A stretch of DNA of 64,000 nt, from positions 85,451 through 149,450 of the forward strand of contig NZ_LMLB01000017.1 in the NCBI RefSeq assembly GCF_001421785.1, in the 5' to 3' direction. The notes below the pieces were generated by a model. That model searched no databases and was not told the origin of the DNA. It worked only from the letters and a program-made list of their open reading frames with translations. Positions 36,709 to 46,157 of this stretch are shown one piece after another. Position 1 is the stretch's first letter; each line of letters begins with the position of its first letter. A program made the position numbers and the translations under genes. This DNA comes from Sphingomonas sp. Leaf33 (lineage in GTDB: Bacteria > Pseudomonadota > Alphaproteobacteria > Sphingomonadales > Sphingomonadaceae).

Positions 36709-36981
36709 ATGTCTCTGATCTTGCTCGCCGCCGTTGCCGCCGCGGGGACTGCGCCTGCTGAACCTCGAGTTTTCGAGAAGATCCGGTCGGACGGCGTGAC
36801 GGTCGTCTGTGTGCGACATGACGAAAAGCCGACGATCCTCACGTCGCGCGTCGAATGTCGCGAGCGGGCGGACTGGATCCGGTCGTCGGCCTACAATCGC
36901 CTGGTCGGCGCAGGCGATCGGCCCAATTTCGACTATGTGTTTTCGTCGCCGCAGCGCGTGCCGACGATCGTCGGTCGATAA
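36709..36981 (+). CDS. Small exported hypothetical protein
   Basis: This 90-aa protein has a short signal-like N-terminus (MSLILLAAVAAAGTAPA). The mature part contains two cysteines (VVCVRHDE and RVECRERADW) that could form a disulfide. A strong AGGAGG lies 5 nt before the ATG, which supports expression. I do not recognise the family. Confidence 0.65.
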   Translation: MSLILLAAVAAAGTAPAEPRVFEKIRSDGVTVVCVRHDEKPTILTSRVECRERADWIRSSAYNRLVGAGDRPNFDYVFSSPQRVPTIVGR

Positions 36982-37050
36982 GCTAAAGCGCGATCGGATA
37001 ACGGTCGGGAGACATTGACCTTCGGCGCGCTTGACCCGACAGGTTCGGGC

Positions 37051-38292
<1,242 letters not shown>

Positions 38293-38293
38293 G

Positions 38294-39499
38294 ATGCGTG
38301 CAGCCGATGTTCAGCCGCGCGGGCGTAGCGGCGCGCGCGTGAAAACCGCGATCCTTGCCACGATCCTGTTCGCTCTCGGCACCCCGCCGGCTCCGGCGCA
38401 GGACACGATCCAGACGCTGCCGGGGGCCGACCGCTTCCAGCTGCCGCCCGGTAACAGCCAGGCGACGCCGACGCCCAGCCCGACGCCGACGCCGTCTCCG
38501 ACACCGAGCGCCGTCGCGCCACCACCGGTCGTTCGCACGGTTCCGAGTCCGACGCCGACGCCGGCTGCGACACCCGGTCCGGCTGTGACCCGTACGCCGG
38601 CGCCGCGGCCGACGCCCACCCCGACGCCATCGCCGACCCCGCGTGCGACCGAAACTCCGACGCGCACGCAAACCGTGCCGCCGTCACCTGCAGGCGAGGC
38701 TGCACCGCTGCCGAGCCCGACGCCGCGTGTGAGTGCCACGCCGACCGTGGCCGCGACGCCGGACGCTGCCCCGGCGCCGGCCGGCGAGGCTGGTCCGCCG
38801 GCCTGGCTGTGGTTGCTCGCCGGGCTCGGCTTGGTCGCGGGCGCGGGCGTCTTCCTTGTCGCCCGACGGCGGAAGCGCGTCGGGGTCGACGAGGTCATCT
38901 ACGAGCCTGTCGCGCCGCCGCAGGCTTCGCCACCGCCCATACAAGCGCCGAAGCCGAAGCCGAAGCCGCAGGCACCCGCAGCCGCGCCCGTGGTCCCATC
39001 GGCGACACCCTCAAGGCCGCTCGCCCTGGATTTCCGTCCGCAGCGCCTCTGGACGCGCGGGCCCAATGCGTATCTCGCGTTCGAACTGATGCTGACCAAC
39101 GCGGGATCGACGCCGCTGTCGGGCGTCCGCCCCGTCGTCACTCTGGCGAGTGCCGGGCCCGACACCGCCGCCGAATTGGCGGGGTTCGCGGCGCAGGTAT
39201 CCTCCCTGCCGGGCGGCGAGCCGTTCGACCTGCGCGCGGGCGAAACGCGCAAGATCTCGGGCGAACTTACCCTGCCGGGCGACGCGATGCACGTGACGAC
39301 AGTCGCGGAGCGTGAGATGATCGTGCCGGTCGCGATGATCGGCATGGCGTGGCGCGGCGGCCTGTCGGTCGCGTCGGCGGCGGAAGCGTTCGTGATCGGC
39401 GTCGGCGATCCGACCGCGGCCAAGCTGGGGCCGGTATGGGTCGATCGTCCGGGGCAGATCTACGGCCGGTTGGACGCACGACGCTTCACGCCGCGCTGA
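38294..39499 (+). CDS. Membrane-anchored protein with PTP-repeat stalk (paralog 2)
   Basis: This is a 401-aa protein with the same layout as the protein encoded at 32552. It has a signal-like N-terminus, PPPVVRTVP, a long stalk of Pro-Thr-Pro repeats (about residues 55-165), one transmembrane helix (about 170-190, WLWLLAGLGLVAGAGVFLVA) followed by RRRKR, and a C-terminal predicted beta-sandwich (LALDFRPQRLW, ELMLTNAGSTPLSGV). The ATG follows the threonine-synthase stop by 1 bp; a GTG at 38339 directly before the signal peptide is an alternative. Function unknown. Confidence 0.72.
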   Translation: MRAADVQPRGRSGARVKTAILATILFALGTPPAPAQDTIQTLPGADRFQLPPGNSQATPTPSPTPTPSPTPSAVAPPPVVRTVPSPTPTPAATPGPAVTRTPAPRPTPTPTPSPTPRATETPTRTQTVPPSPAGEAAPLPSPTPRVSATPTVAATPDAAPAPAGEAGPPAWLWLLAGLGLVAGAGVFLVARRRKRVGVDEVIYEPVAPPQASPPPIQAPKPKPKPQAPAAAPVVPSATPSRPLALDFRPQRLWTRGPNAYLAFELMLTNAGSTPLSGVRPVVTLASAGPDTAAELAGFAAQVSSLPGGEPFDLRAGETRKISGELTLPGDAMHVTTVAEREMIVPVAMIGMAWRGGLSVASAAEAFVIGVGDPTAAKLGPVWVDRPGQIYGRLDARRFTPR

Positions 39500-39502
39500 C
39501 GA

Positions 39503-40171
39503 TCAGAACATCGAGTTGATGTTGGAGGCGACCAGCGTCCAGCCCGACGCTTCTCGCCGCAGAGCCCAAAGGCCAGCGGCCGTACCGCTGTTGTAACCGA
39601 CGAACGCCCAATCGCCGCGGATCGTCGGGCGACTTAGCTGGGCGCGGCAGTCGGCCCGCAGGCGGATGTCGTCGGGCAGCATCGCCTGGGTCAGAAGCAT
39701 CTGGCGCCCCTTTCGCGGCGCGGCCATCACGGCATCGGCATAGGCGTCGAGCAATGCGATCCTGACTGCTGCGGGCAGGGGAGCGGGACCGGGTCCAAAG
39801 CCGGCCCAACTTTCGCGCACGCCGTCGATGATCGCCGTCCGGACCGCAGCCTTGCTCGGCTGACGTTGTCCCGCCTCCTCCAGGTCGACGACGGCGTCCT
39901 CTCGCTCACCGCTGCTGATATAGGGCGCGACCAGCATTGGGTTGAGGCACCCGACTGTGCCCTTCCGGTCGAGCACGCGGTGCAGATCGACGATGACCGC
40001 GACCTCTGCGGCCGAGCCGGTTGGGGCGGCGGTGTTCGGGAGGAACAGGACGCTGCCCGTTCCGCCGATACGGACCGGTGGCGAGTAGACAGCGATCGTC
40101 TGCGCTGGTGTCGACGGAGAGGTCGCGGAGCAGGCCCCGAGCAGGAGCAGGGCGGGCGCGGCGCGGAGCAT
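39503..40171 (-). CDS. Putative lipoprotein of unknown function
   Basis: This is a 222-aa protein. The lipobox ALLLLGAC|S at the N-terminus predicts a lipid-anchored envelope protein. The mature part contains paired Cys residues and a C-terminal segment rich in aromatic and small residues. I recognise no family. It is convergent with paralog 2 (3 nt between the stops) and lies downstream of the rplL terminator. Confidence 0.7.
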   Translation of the reverse strand: MLRAAPALLLLGACSATSPSTPAQTIAVYSPPVRIGGTGSVLFLPNTAAPTGSAAEVAVIVDLHRVLDRKGTVGCLNPMLVAPYISSGEREDAVVDLEEAGQRQPSKAAVRTAIIDGVRESWAGFGPGPAPLPAAVRIALLDAYADAVMAAPRKGRQMLLTQAMLPDDIRLRADCRAQLSRPTIRGDWAFVGYNSGTAAGLWALRREASGWTLVASNINSMF

Positions 40172-40200
40172 GGAGGAGTGTAGGCGCAGCTCGGGGCAAA

Positions 40201-40240
40201 AGAAAAGGGCGGCCTGCGGTGTGCAGGTCGCCCTTTTCTT
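40201..40240 (-). terminator. Terminator after rplL, nearly symmetric
   Basis: A long stem (AGAAAAGGGCG...CGCCCTTTTCT, with CCTGC/GCAGG above it) has T-rich sequence on both sides. It lies 110 nt past the rplL stop, ends the rplJ-rplL transcript and could act in both directions. Confidence 0.85.
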
Positions 40241-40350
40241 TCGAAGCGGCCGCCATGAGAATAGATCCCATGGCGTCGGACATCGGCGGAGCCGATGCCG
40301 GCTGGCCTTGTCGGGGTGGGCTGGCGTGCCAGCCTTTCCCCGACTGCGGC

Positions 40351-40725
40351 TTACTTGAGTTCGACGGTCGCGCCGGCTTCTTCAAGCTGCTTCTTGATCT
40401 TCTCGGCTTCGTCCTTGGCGATGCCTTCCTTGACCGGCTTCGGCGCGCCTTCGACGAGCGACTTGGCTTCCGTCAGGCCCAGGCCGGTGATGGCGCGGAC
40501 TTCCTTGATGACGTTGATCTTCTTGCCACCGTCGCCGGTGAGGATCACGTCGAATTCGGTCTTCTCTTCGACGGCCGGGGCGGCAGCGCCACCGCCAGCG
40601 GCAGGAGCGGCAACCGCAGCGGCGGCCGAGACGCCCCACTTCTCTTCGAGCAGCTTCGACAGCTCGGCGGCTTCGAGGACGGTCAGTTCGCTCAGCTGGT
40701 CAACCAGCGCGTTCAGATCAGCCAT
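40351..40725 (-). CDS. rplL: 50S ribosomal protein L7/L12
   Basis: This is the 124-aa stalk protein that recruits translation factors. It has the N-terminal dimerisation helices ([25 protein letters not shown]), an Ala/Gly hinge and the C-terminal domain ([28 protein letters not shown]). It is the second gene of the rplJ-rplL unit. It is followed by a terminator, not by rpoB as in many bacteria. Confidence 0.99.
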   Translation of the reverse strand: MADLNALVDQLSELTVLEAAELSKLLEEKWGVSAAAAVAAPAAGGGAAAPAVEEKTEFDVILTGDGGKKINVIKEVRAITGLGLTEAKSLVEGAPKPVKEGIAKDEAEKIKKQLEEAGATVELK

Positions 40726-40815
40726 TGTAAAACTCCAGTATCAGATCGGGTTGTAAGTATTGGGACAGTCGCATTTTTGGGTCCCCATCAAAGTACCACT
40801 TTGATGAGATCGAAA

Positions 40816-41331
40816 TTATGCGGCGTCCTTTTCTGCGTAAGCTGCCAGCACGCGGGCGATCTGCGCCGCCGGTGCCTGGGTGATGGTGGCGATCTTCGTT
40901 GCCGGAGCAACGATGAGGCCGACCAGCTTCGCGCGCAGCTCGTCCAGCGACGGCAGCGATGCGAGGGCCTTCACCCCGTCCGCGTCGAGCACCTGGCTCC
41001 CCATCGCGCCGCCGACGATTTCGAACTTGTCGTTCGTCTTCGCAAAGTCGACCGCTGCCTTGGCAGCCGCGACCGGATCGGCGGAGGTGGCGAGCCCGAC
41101 CGGACCGGTCAGCAGGTCGGCGAGACCCGCATAATCCGTGCCCTCGAGCGCGATCTTGGCAAGCTTGTTCTTGGAGACCTTGTAGGTCGCGCCGACGTCG
41201 CGCATCTTCCCGCGGAGCTGGGTCGACTGTGCGACGGTCAGCCCCAGGTTGCGGGTCACGACGACCACGCCCTCCTGCGAGAAGGTGTTCTTCAGTTCGG
41301 CGACGGCCTGGGTCTTCTGCGAACGATCCAT
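40816..41331 (-). CDS. rplJ: 50S ribosomal protein L10
   Basis: This is a 171-aa ribosomal stalk base protein. The N-terminal domain ([22 protein letters not shown], then [20 protein letters not shown]) binds 23S rRNA, and the C-terminal helix binds the L7/L12 dimers. The gene is 90 nt upstream of rplL. No rplK or rplA is upstream in the window. Confidence 0.98.
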   Translation of the reverse strand: MDRSQKTQAVAELKNTFSQEGVVVVTRNLGLTVAQSTQLRGKMRDVGATYKVSKNKLAKIALEGTDYAGLADLLTGPVGLATSADPVAAAKAAVDFAKTNDKFEIVGGAMGSQVLDADGVKALASLPSLDELRAKLVGLIVAPATKIATITQAPAAQIARVLAAYAEKDAA

Positions 41332-41667
41332 GCCATTCTCCTCAAATTAGGCTGTGCCCCGAAAGACGCAGCCCGGTTACATGTCCGCGTGCCCGTGAAG
41401 CCACGCAAACGGTTCAGTCCGTTGAGGGGGAAGGATCGTGTCGAGAAGCGCGCACAAAAGGCCTCGCTTGCCCGATCCGAAGCCGCAGGCGTTCCGCGGC
41501 CCTAGAAATCATTTCCCCGTCTCGGCAGGGCATTAAGGTCGGGCAAATCCCGGCCACCTGCTGTCTCGGACGGCGTGCAAGGATCGGGGCAGGCCCCGAC
41601 CGTTGCGACCGGCGCGCCTTAACGGATTGCCGGGGGATGTCAATCGCGAGTGGTAGCAGCGCGGGCG
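41332..41667. other. Untranslated leader region of rplJ
   Basis: This is about 335 bp without genes upstream of rplJ. On the minus strand a perfect -35-like TTGACA lies at 41639-41644. The best -10-like match (TTAAGG, 41618-41623) is only 15 bp away, so the promoter call is weak. If correct it leaves a roughly 280-nt leader, long enough for L10 autoregulation of the kind known in other bacteria. I could not recognise the conserved leader fold. Confidence 0.4.
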
Positions 41668-41880
41668 TCAGGCCTGGGCGTCGATGTCCGGACGCGCGGC
41701 GGCGGTCGCTTCTTCACGCTCGATACGGCGCTGGGTCGTCCGCTCTGCGCTGACGGCCATCGCCTCGAACGCGGCGACCGAACGCATGGCGCGATCGCGG
41801 ACATTGTCGAGCTGGGCAGAATCGGCATCGGTCCGGGCACGGTCTGCCTGGGCGCGGAAATAGGCTGCGTCATGGGCCAT
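41668..41880 (-). CDS. Small helical hypothetical protein
   Basis: This is a 70-aa, Ala/Arg/Glu-rich protein (starting MAHDAAYFRAQADRARTDAD), predicted to be almost wholly alpha-helical, perhaps coiled-coil. The frame is open to 41922, but AAGGA 8 nt before the ATG at 41880 supports this start. It lies between cspA and rplJ on the same strand, with a terminator before it. Function unknown. Confidence 0.65.
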   Translation of the reverse strand: MAHDAAYFRAQADRARTDADSAQLDNVRDRAMRSVAAFEAMAVSAERTTQRRIEREEATAAARPDIDAQA

Positions 41881-41904
41881 CGTCGGATCCTTTGCATAGG
41901 TACA

Positions 41905-41940
41905 GGAAAGACCGGCCCGCATCGAATCGACACGGGCCGG
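41905..41940 (-). terminator. Terminator after cspA
   Basis: On the minus strand the arms CCGGCCCG and CGGGCCGG form a stem followed by a T-rich stretch (TCTTTCCTGT), about 10 nt after the cspA stop. Confidence 0.7.
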
Positions 41941-41951
41941 AATGTCCGAGA

Positions 41952-42164
41952 TCAGTCGACCGACTGGAGGTTGATCGCGCTGGTCTTGCCGCGACGATCG
42001 GTTTCCAGTTCGTAGCTGACGCGCTGGTCCTGCTTCAGCGTCGCCATGCCGGCGCGCTCGACCGCGCTGATGTGCACGAACGCGTCATCGCCGCCGGTTT
42101 CCGGCGCGATGAAGCCATAGCCCTTGGTTTCGTTGAAGAATTTGACGGTGCCGGTGATCGACAT
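41952..42164 (-). CDS. cspA: Cold shock protein (CspA family)
   Basis: This is a 70-aa single cold-shock domain. RNP1 (KGYGFI) and RNP2 (DAFVHIS) are intact. It binds single-stranded RNA/DNA and acts as an RNA chaperone. AAGGAG stands 8 nt before the ATG at 42164; the frame is open to 42248 but that extension is not needed. A 5' leader of more than 80 nt is typical for csp mRNAs, but I cannot show a thermosensor fold. Confidence 0.95.
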   Translation of the reverse strand: MSITGTVKFFNETKGYGFIAPETGGDDAFVHISAVERAGMATLKQDQRVSYELETDRRGKTSAINLQSVD

Positions 42165-42507
42165 GGGAGATACTCCTTTTTCGGTTTGCGGCACCCCCAA
42201 GGCGGCGGCGCCGGCTGTAGGGCAGAAAGAAGGAGTAAGGGGCCGCAAAGCGCCGAAGACCGTCGATGTGCGACTGTAGCGGATGCAATGTGGGGAGGGG
42301 GTGGGCGTTACGCAAGGGTAACGGTTTGGGAAGTGCGCCGGGACGGTCGAGAGGTCTCGACCCTGCCAGTTCGGGACTTGGCGTGGATCGCTGCCTGGGG
42401 GCCGAGGACGTCACGGGATTACATCCCGCGACGTCGGACGGCGCCTTGCACCGCCGGCCGGCCTTGCGGCGGTGCGCGCCAGCGTGGCGCGTCTCCGCCG
42501 CTGCGGC

Positions 42508-42834
42508 TCACTTCTCCTCTGAAACCGTCCCCGACTGGTTCGCCGCCGGCGCTTCGTCCTCGTCGCGGTTCACCCGCGCGGTCATGCCCGTCGCGTCGGC
42601 ATCGGCCTGGATCTGTTCGCGCTCGTCGACGGTCGGCTCGGGCTCGGACGCCAGGTTAGTCGCCGGAGCCTCGGGGACGTTCATCGTCACCGGCGCTTCC
42701 GCGACGTTGACCGCCTCGTTCGTCACGTCGAGCATCTCGGTCCCGTTGTCCTCGACCGGCGGCGGGGGCGCGTCGTTCGACGAGCAGGCGGCGAGCAGGG
42801 CGAGGGCGGCGAGGGCGGGCAGTGTCTTCTTCAT
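42508..42834 (-). CDS. Small acidic lipoprotein
   Basis: This is a 108-aa protein with the lipobox ALLAAC|S and a mature part rich in Glu, Pro, Asn and Ala with no recognisable fold (likely disordered). It lies 20 nt downstream of the L,D-transpeptidase gene on the same strand, so the two probably share a transcript and an envelope-related role. Function unknown. Confidence 0.72.
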   Translation of the reverse strand: MKKTLPALAALALLAACSSNDAPPPPVEDNGTEMLDVTNEAVNVAEAPVTMNVPEAPATNLASEPEPTVDEREQIQADADATGMTARVNRDEDEAPAANQSGTVSEEK

Positions 42835-42854
42835 GGCGGTGTCCCCTTTTGGTG

Positions 42855-44357
42855 TCAGTCGGCCATCGTCGGTGCGGCGGCCTGGATCTGCGAGCGCTTC
42901 TCTATCTTGGCGGCGAGTTCGCCGTCCCAGCTGTACGGATCGGCGCGAAAGTTCATGACGCCGTTACCGGATGCGAACGCGGTCCAGTATAGCAGATACA
43001 CGGTCGCCGGGGTCGGCAACTGCGCACGCGTGGTCTTGCCGCCGGCGATCTGCGCATCGATTGCCTCGGGCGTCCATTCGGCCGAGCCCCGCAGCAGCAG
43101 CCGGGCAAGATCGGCGGGCTTTTCCAGCCGCACGCAGCCGTGGCTCGCCAACCGGTCGAAACTCGCGAACTTCGCCTGTGCCGGCGTGTCGTGGAGATAC
43201 ACCGCATAGGGGTTGTCGAAATCGAACTTGTACCGGCCCAGCGCCGACTGCGAACCGGCCGCCTGCTGCAGGCGGCGGTTGGGGCCTTCGCCGATGATGC
43301 GGAAGCCGTTGGCCTTCAGATAGCCCGCACCCTTCGGAAACAGCTCGCGCGCGGCGATACCGGCGGGCACGTTCCACGGCGGGTTGAGCACGACCGAATG
43401 GATCGACGATTGCAGCATCGGCGTCTCGTCGCCCGGACGCCCGGTCACGCCGCGCATCGACATCACGGGCTGGTCGCCCTCGAACACCGTGACCAGCGCG
43501 GCGGCGATGTTGACCTGGATGCGGTTCTTGTCGAGCTCGCGCGGGATCCAGCGCCAGCGTTCCATGTTCGCCATGATCTGCGCGACGCGGTCGGTCGCCG
43601 ACACGTTCAGCGCGGTCAGCGTCTGGGTGGACACGGTCCCGGCCGGGTTCAGCCCGAAGCGGCGCTGGGCGCGCTGGACCGCCGCCTTCAGATCGCCGTC
43701 GAAGGTGTCGCCGGTCTTGGCGACCTGCGGGTCCTCGACCGCCAGGCGCTGGCGCAGCGCGCGGACGCGCGGTCCCTTGACGCCGATTACCAGGTCCGGT
43801 CCGCCCGCGATCCGCGGCCAGCCACCCGCTGCTTCGAGATCGCGATAAGCCTTCAGGCCGTCCTTCAGACCGTCATAGCCCGAATACGGCGGCGGCAGCT
43901 GGCGTGCCCAGCGCGCAAGGCCGTTCCTGGCGACCGCATCGGCGAAGCTCGGCAACGGGTCCCAATATTGCGGGCGCAGGCCCCAGTCTTCCTTGAAGTC
44001 GGCCTCGGCCAGGCGCCCGGTGCGGACGGCACGGGCATAGTCGAGCGCCGCGCGCACCAGCGTGTCGTTGTCGCTTGCGGTCACCTTCGATGCCGCGACA
44101 TCGTGACGCAGGCCGTGGTCGATCCGGCCGGCCTCGATGATCGCGACCAGTTGCCGGGCCTGCGCCTCGCTCAATTGCGGCAGCGGCACGGTGACTGCGA
44201 CTGGCGCGACCGGGGTAGACTGCGCGCCGGTCTGGGCCGGGGCGGCCTGCGACGGCGGGATCGCGGTCGGCCGGATGGGCGGGGGCGGTGTCTGCTGGGC
44301 AAGCACCGGCGACGCAAGCGTCGCGAGAAGGGTGGATCGGAACAAGAAGCTACGCAT
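42855..44357 (-). CDS. L,D-transpeptidase (YcbB/LdtD type), exported
   Basis: This is a peptidoglycan cross-linking enzyme of about 500 aa. It has a signal peptide (MRSFLFRSTLLATLASPVLAQ), a Pro-rich linker, a peptidoglycan-binding-like region (AVQRAQRRFGLNPAGTVSTQTL) and a C-terminal YkuD catalytic domain with SHGCVRLEKP, where C408 is the nucleophile and H406 its partner. The large insert with the WNVPAGIA segment is typical of YcbB/LdtD enzymes, which make 3-3 cross-links. The ATG at 44357 is chosen because it begins the signal peptide; the frame opens at 44465. It is followed by a small lipoprotein gene. Confidence 0.9.
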   Translation of the reverse strand: MRSFLFRSTLLATLASPVLAQQTPPPPIRPTAIPPSQAAPAQTGAQSTPVAPVAVTVPLPQLSEAQARQLVAIIEAGRIDHGLRHDVAASKVTASDNDTLVRAALDYARAVRTGRLAEADFKEDWGLRPQYWDPLPSFADAVARNGLARWARQLPPPYSGYDGLKDGLKAYRDLEAAGGWPRIAGGPDLVIGVKGPRVRALRQRLAVEDPQVAKTGDTFDGDLKAAVQRAQRRFGLNPAGTVSTQTLTALNVSATDRVAQIMANMERWRWIPRELDKNRIQVNIAAALVTVFEGDQPVMSMRGVTGRPGDETPMLQSSIHSVVLNPPWNVPAGIAARELFPKGAGYLKANGFRIIGEGPNRRLQQAAGSQSALGRYKFDFDNPYAVYLHDTPAQAKFASFDRLASHGCVRLEKPADLARLLLRGSAEWTPEAIDAQIAGGKTTRAQLPTPATVYLLYWTAFASGNGVMNFRADPYSWDGELAAKIEKRSQIQAAAPTMAD

Positions 44358-44574
44358 GGATCCTGTACGCCTGGGGGAGGAACGGGCCGCCCTATGTAAC
44401 GGTGGCAGGGGGCTGGTTTCAAAGGAAAACGCGCGAAACCGTACCATGGCTGCGTCGGGACGCACGAAAAGCCGACCCGCCTGTGTCGCCGTCGCAGGAT
44501 CCCAAGGCCGGTTTGCCGGGCCCCAAGCCTATCTTGGCATTGCCGCGCCGCCGCCCGCGGGCCATCTAGGCGTC

Positions 44575-45555
44575 ATGCACACGACGCAAGACACGCTATC
44601 GCTGATCGGCAACACGCCCCTCGTCCGCCTGAAGGGGCCGAGCGAGGCGACCGGTTGCGACATCTATGGCAAGTGCGAATTCGCCAATCCGGGTGCGTCG
44701 GTAAAGGATCGCGCGGCGCTGTTCATCGTCGAGGATGCCGAACGGCGCGGTGCGATCGCGCCGGGCGGGACGATCGTCGAGGGGACGGCGGGCAACACCG
44801 GCATCGGCCTGGCGCTGGTCGCCAATGCCAAGGGGTACCGGACGATCATCGTCATGCCCGAGACGCAGAGCCGAGAGAAGATGGATACGCTGCGCGCGCT
44901 GGGCGCCGAGCTGGTGCTGGTTCCTGCCGCGCCCTATTCCAACCCGGGCCATTTCGTGCACACCAGCCGCCGGATCGCGGAGGAAACGCCGAACGCGATC
45001 TGGGCCAACCAGTTCGACAATATCGCCAACCGGCGCGCACACATCGTCGGCACGGCGGAGGAAATCTGGCAGCAGATGAACGGCCGCATCGACGGATTTA
45101 CCTGCGCGGCGGGCACCGGCGGGACGATCGCGGGCGTCGGTCTGGGTCTCAAGGAAAAGGACGAAGGCGTGACGATCGCGCTCAGCGACCCCCACGGCGC
45201 CGCACTCTACGATTATTACGCGCACGGCGAATTGCGGTCGGAAGGCTCGTCGGTCGCCGAAGGCATCGGGCAAGGGCGCATCACCGCCAATCTGGAAGGC
45301 GCGCCGATCGATACCCAGTATCGGATCAGCGACGAGGAAGGGCTGGCGTGGGTCCGTCGCCTGCTGGCGGAGGAGGGGCTGTGCCTGGGCCTGTCGTCGG
45401 GGATCAACGTCGCCGGCGCGGTGCGGCTGGCGCGCGACCTGGGCCCGGGCAAGCGGATCGCGACGATCCTGTGTGACAGCGGCTTCCGCTATCTCTCGAC
45501 GCTTTACGATCCCGAATGGCTGGCGGCGAAGGGGCTGTCGGTCGGCAACGGTTGA
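44575..45555 (+). CDS. Cysteine synthase-like PLP enzyme (CysK family)
   Basis: This is a 326-aa enzyme of the O-acetylserine sulfhydrylase family. The PLP lysine is K44 in GASVKDRAAL. The substrate loop EGTAGNTGIG and the phosphate-binding GTGGTIAGVG are intact. It is expected to make cysteine from O-acetylserine and sulfide, but TAGNTG in place of the common TSGNTG hints at a related subgroup. The frame runs open from 44137; the ATG at 44575 gives the normal family N-terminus. It is divergent from the transpeptidase gene. Confidence 0.9.
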   Translation: MHTTQDTLSLIGNTPLVRLKGPSEATGCDIYGKCEFANPGASVKDRAALFIVEDAERRGAIAPGGTIVEGTAGNTGIGLALVANAKGYRTIIVMPETQSREKMDTLRALGAELVLVPAAPYSNPGHFVHTSRRIAEETPNAIWANQFDNIANRRAHIVGTAEEIWQQMNGRIDGFTCAAGTGGTIAGVGLGLKEKDEGVTIALSDPHGAALYDYYAHGELRSEGSSVAEGIGQGRITANLEGAPIDTQYRISDEEGLAWVRRLLAEEGLCLGLSSGINVAGAVRLARDLGPGKRIATILCDSGFRYLSTLYDPEWLAAKGLSVGNG

Positions 45556-45611
45556 TCGACGGGATCGAACGGCTCGACAGCGCGCGCTCTGTGCGTTACA
45601 TTTCTGCCACA

Positions 45612-45908
45612 GTGACGAAGATCAAGACTTCCAGGATGTTACCCGAAGCGTCCCAGACGGGGCAGCGTGTTCGGGTTGCGATTACCGGTCTGGCGGCGGT
45701 GATGCTGTTCATCGCGATCGCCAGCGCGGTCTTCAACTATGCCATTAGCGAACCTGCGGTGACCGCGATCGGCGCGGCCAAGCCCGATGTCGTGGCCAAC
45801 ATGGTCGATACCGGCGCCGGCAATACGACCGAAAACGAGCCGCTGGCTGAAATGGGTATCGCGCCGGGCCCGGTCACGCCAACCGCAAACAGCGCGGCGG
45901 TCAAGTAG
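45612..45908 (+). CDS. Small membrane protein of unknown function
   Basis: This is a protein of about 98 aa with one transmembrane helix (ITGLAAVMLFIAIASAVFNYAI) and a polar C-terminal tail. A GTG at 45612 or an ATG at 45636 could start it; no strong ribosome binding site decides. It lies downstream of the cysteine synthase gene on the same strand. Function unknown. Confidence 0.55.
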   Translation: MTKIKTSRMLPEASQTGQRVRVAITGLAAVMLFIAIASAVFNYAISEPAVTAIGAAKPDVVANMVDTGAGNTTENEPLAEMGIAPGPVTPTANSAAVK

Positions 45909-45929
45909 CGCAGCGGATCAGTCCGCGCG

Positions 45930-46136
45930 TCAATCGGCCAGTTTTGCCATCCGCGCCGGCAGCGTCCGCATCACCGCATCGCGCGCATCGTCGTCGATCG
46001 CGGTCCATCGCGCGATCTCCGCACCCGTCCGCCCGCAGCCGACGCACCACCCAGTCGCTGCGTCGAGCCGACAGACGTTCACGCACGGGCTGACGATCCG
46101 TACCGGATCGAGATATTCAAAGATCGGGCCGCCCAC
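45930..46136 (-). CDS. DUF1289 family protein
   Basis: This 68-aa protein has the DUF1289 Cys pattern [20 protein letters not shown] followed by RTGAEIARW. The four cysteines probably bind a metal (zinc or Fe-S). The function of the family is unsettled. It lies 21 nt after the DEAD-box helicase gene on the same strand and is probably co-transcribed with it. Confidence 0.92.
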   Translation of the reverse strand: MGGPIFEYLDPVRIVSPCVNVCRLDAATGWCVGCGRTGAEIARWTAIDDDARDAVMRTLPARMAKLAD

Positions 46137-46157
46137 GGTCGCCCCCCTCCCGCTGGA

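Noticed and set aside
40201..40240. Long stem considered as an sRNA
   Set aside because: Its position after rplL and its flanking T-runs fit a terminator; there is no promoter before it.
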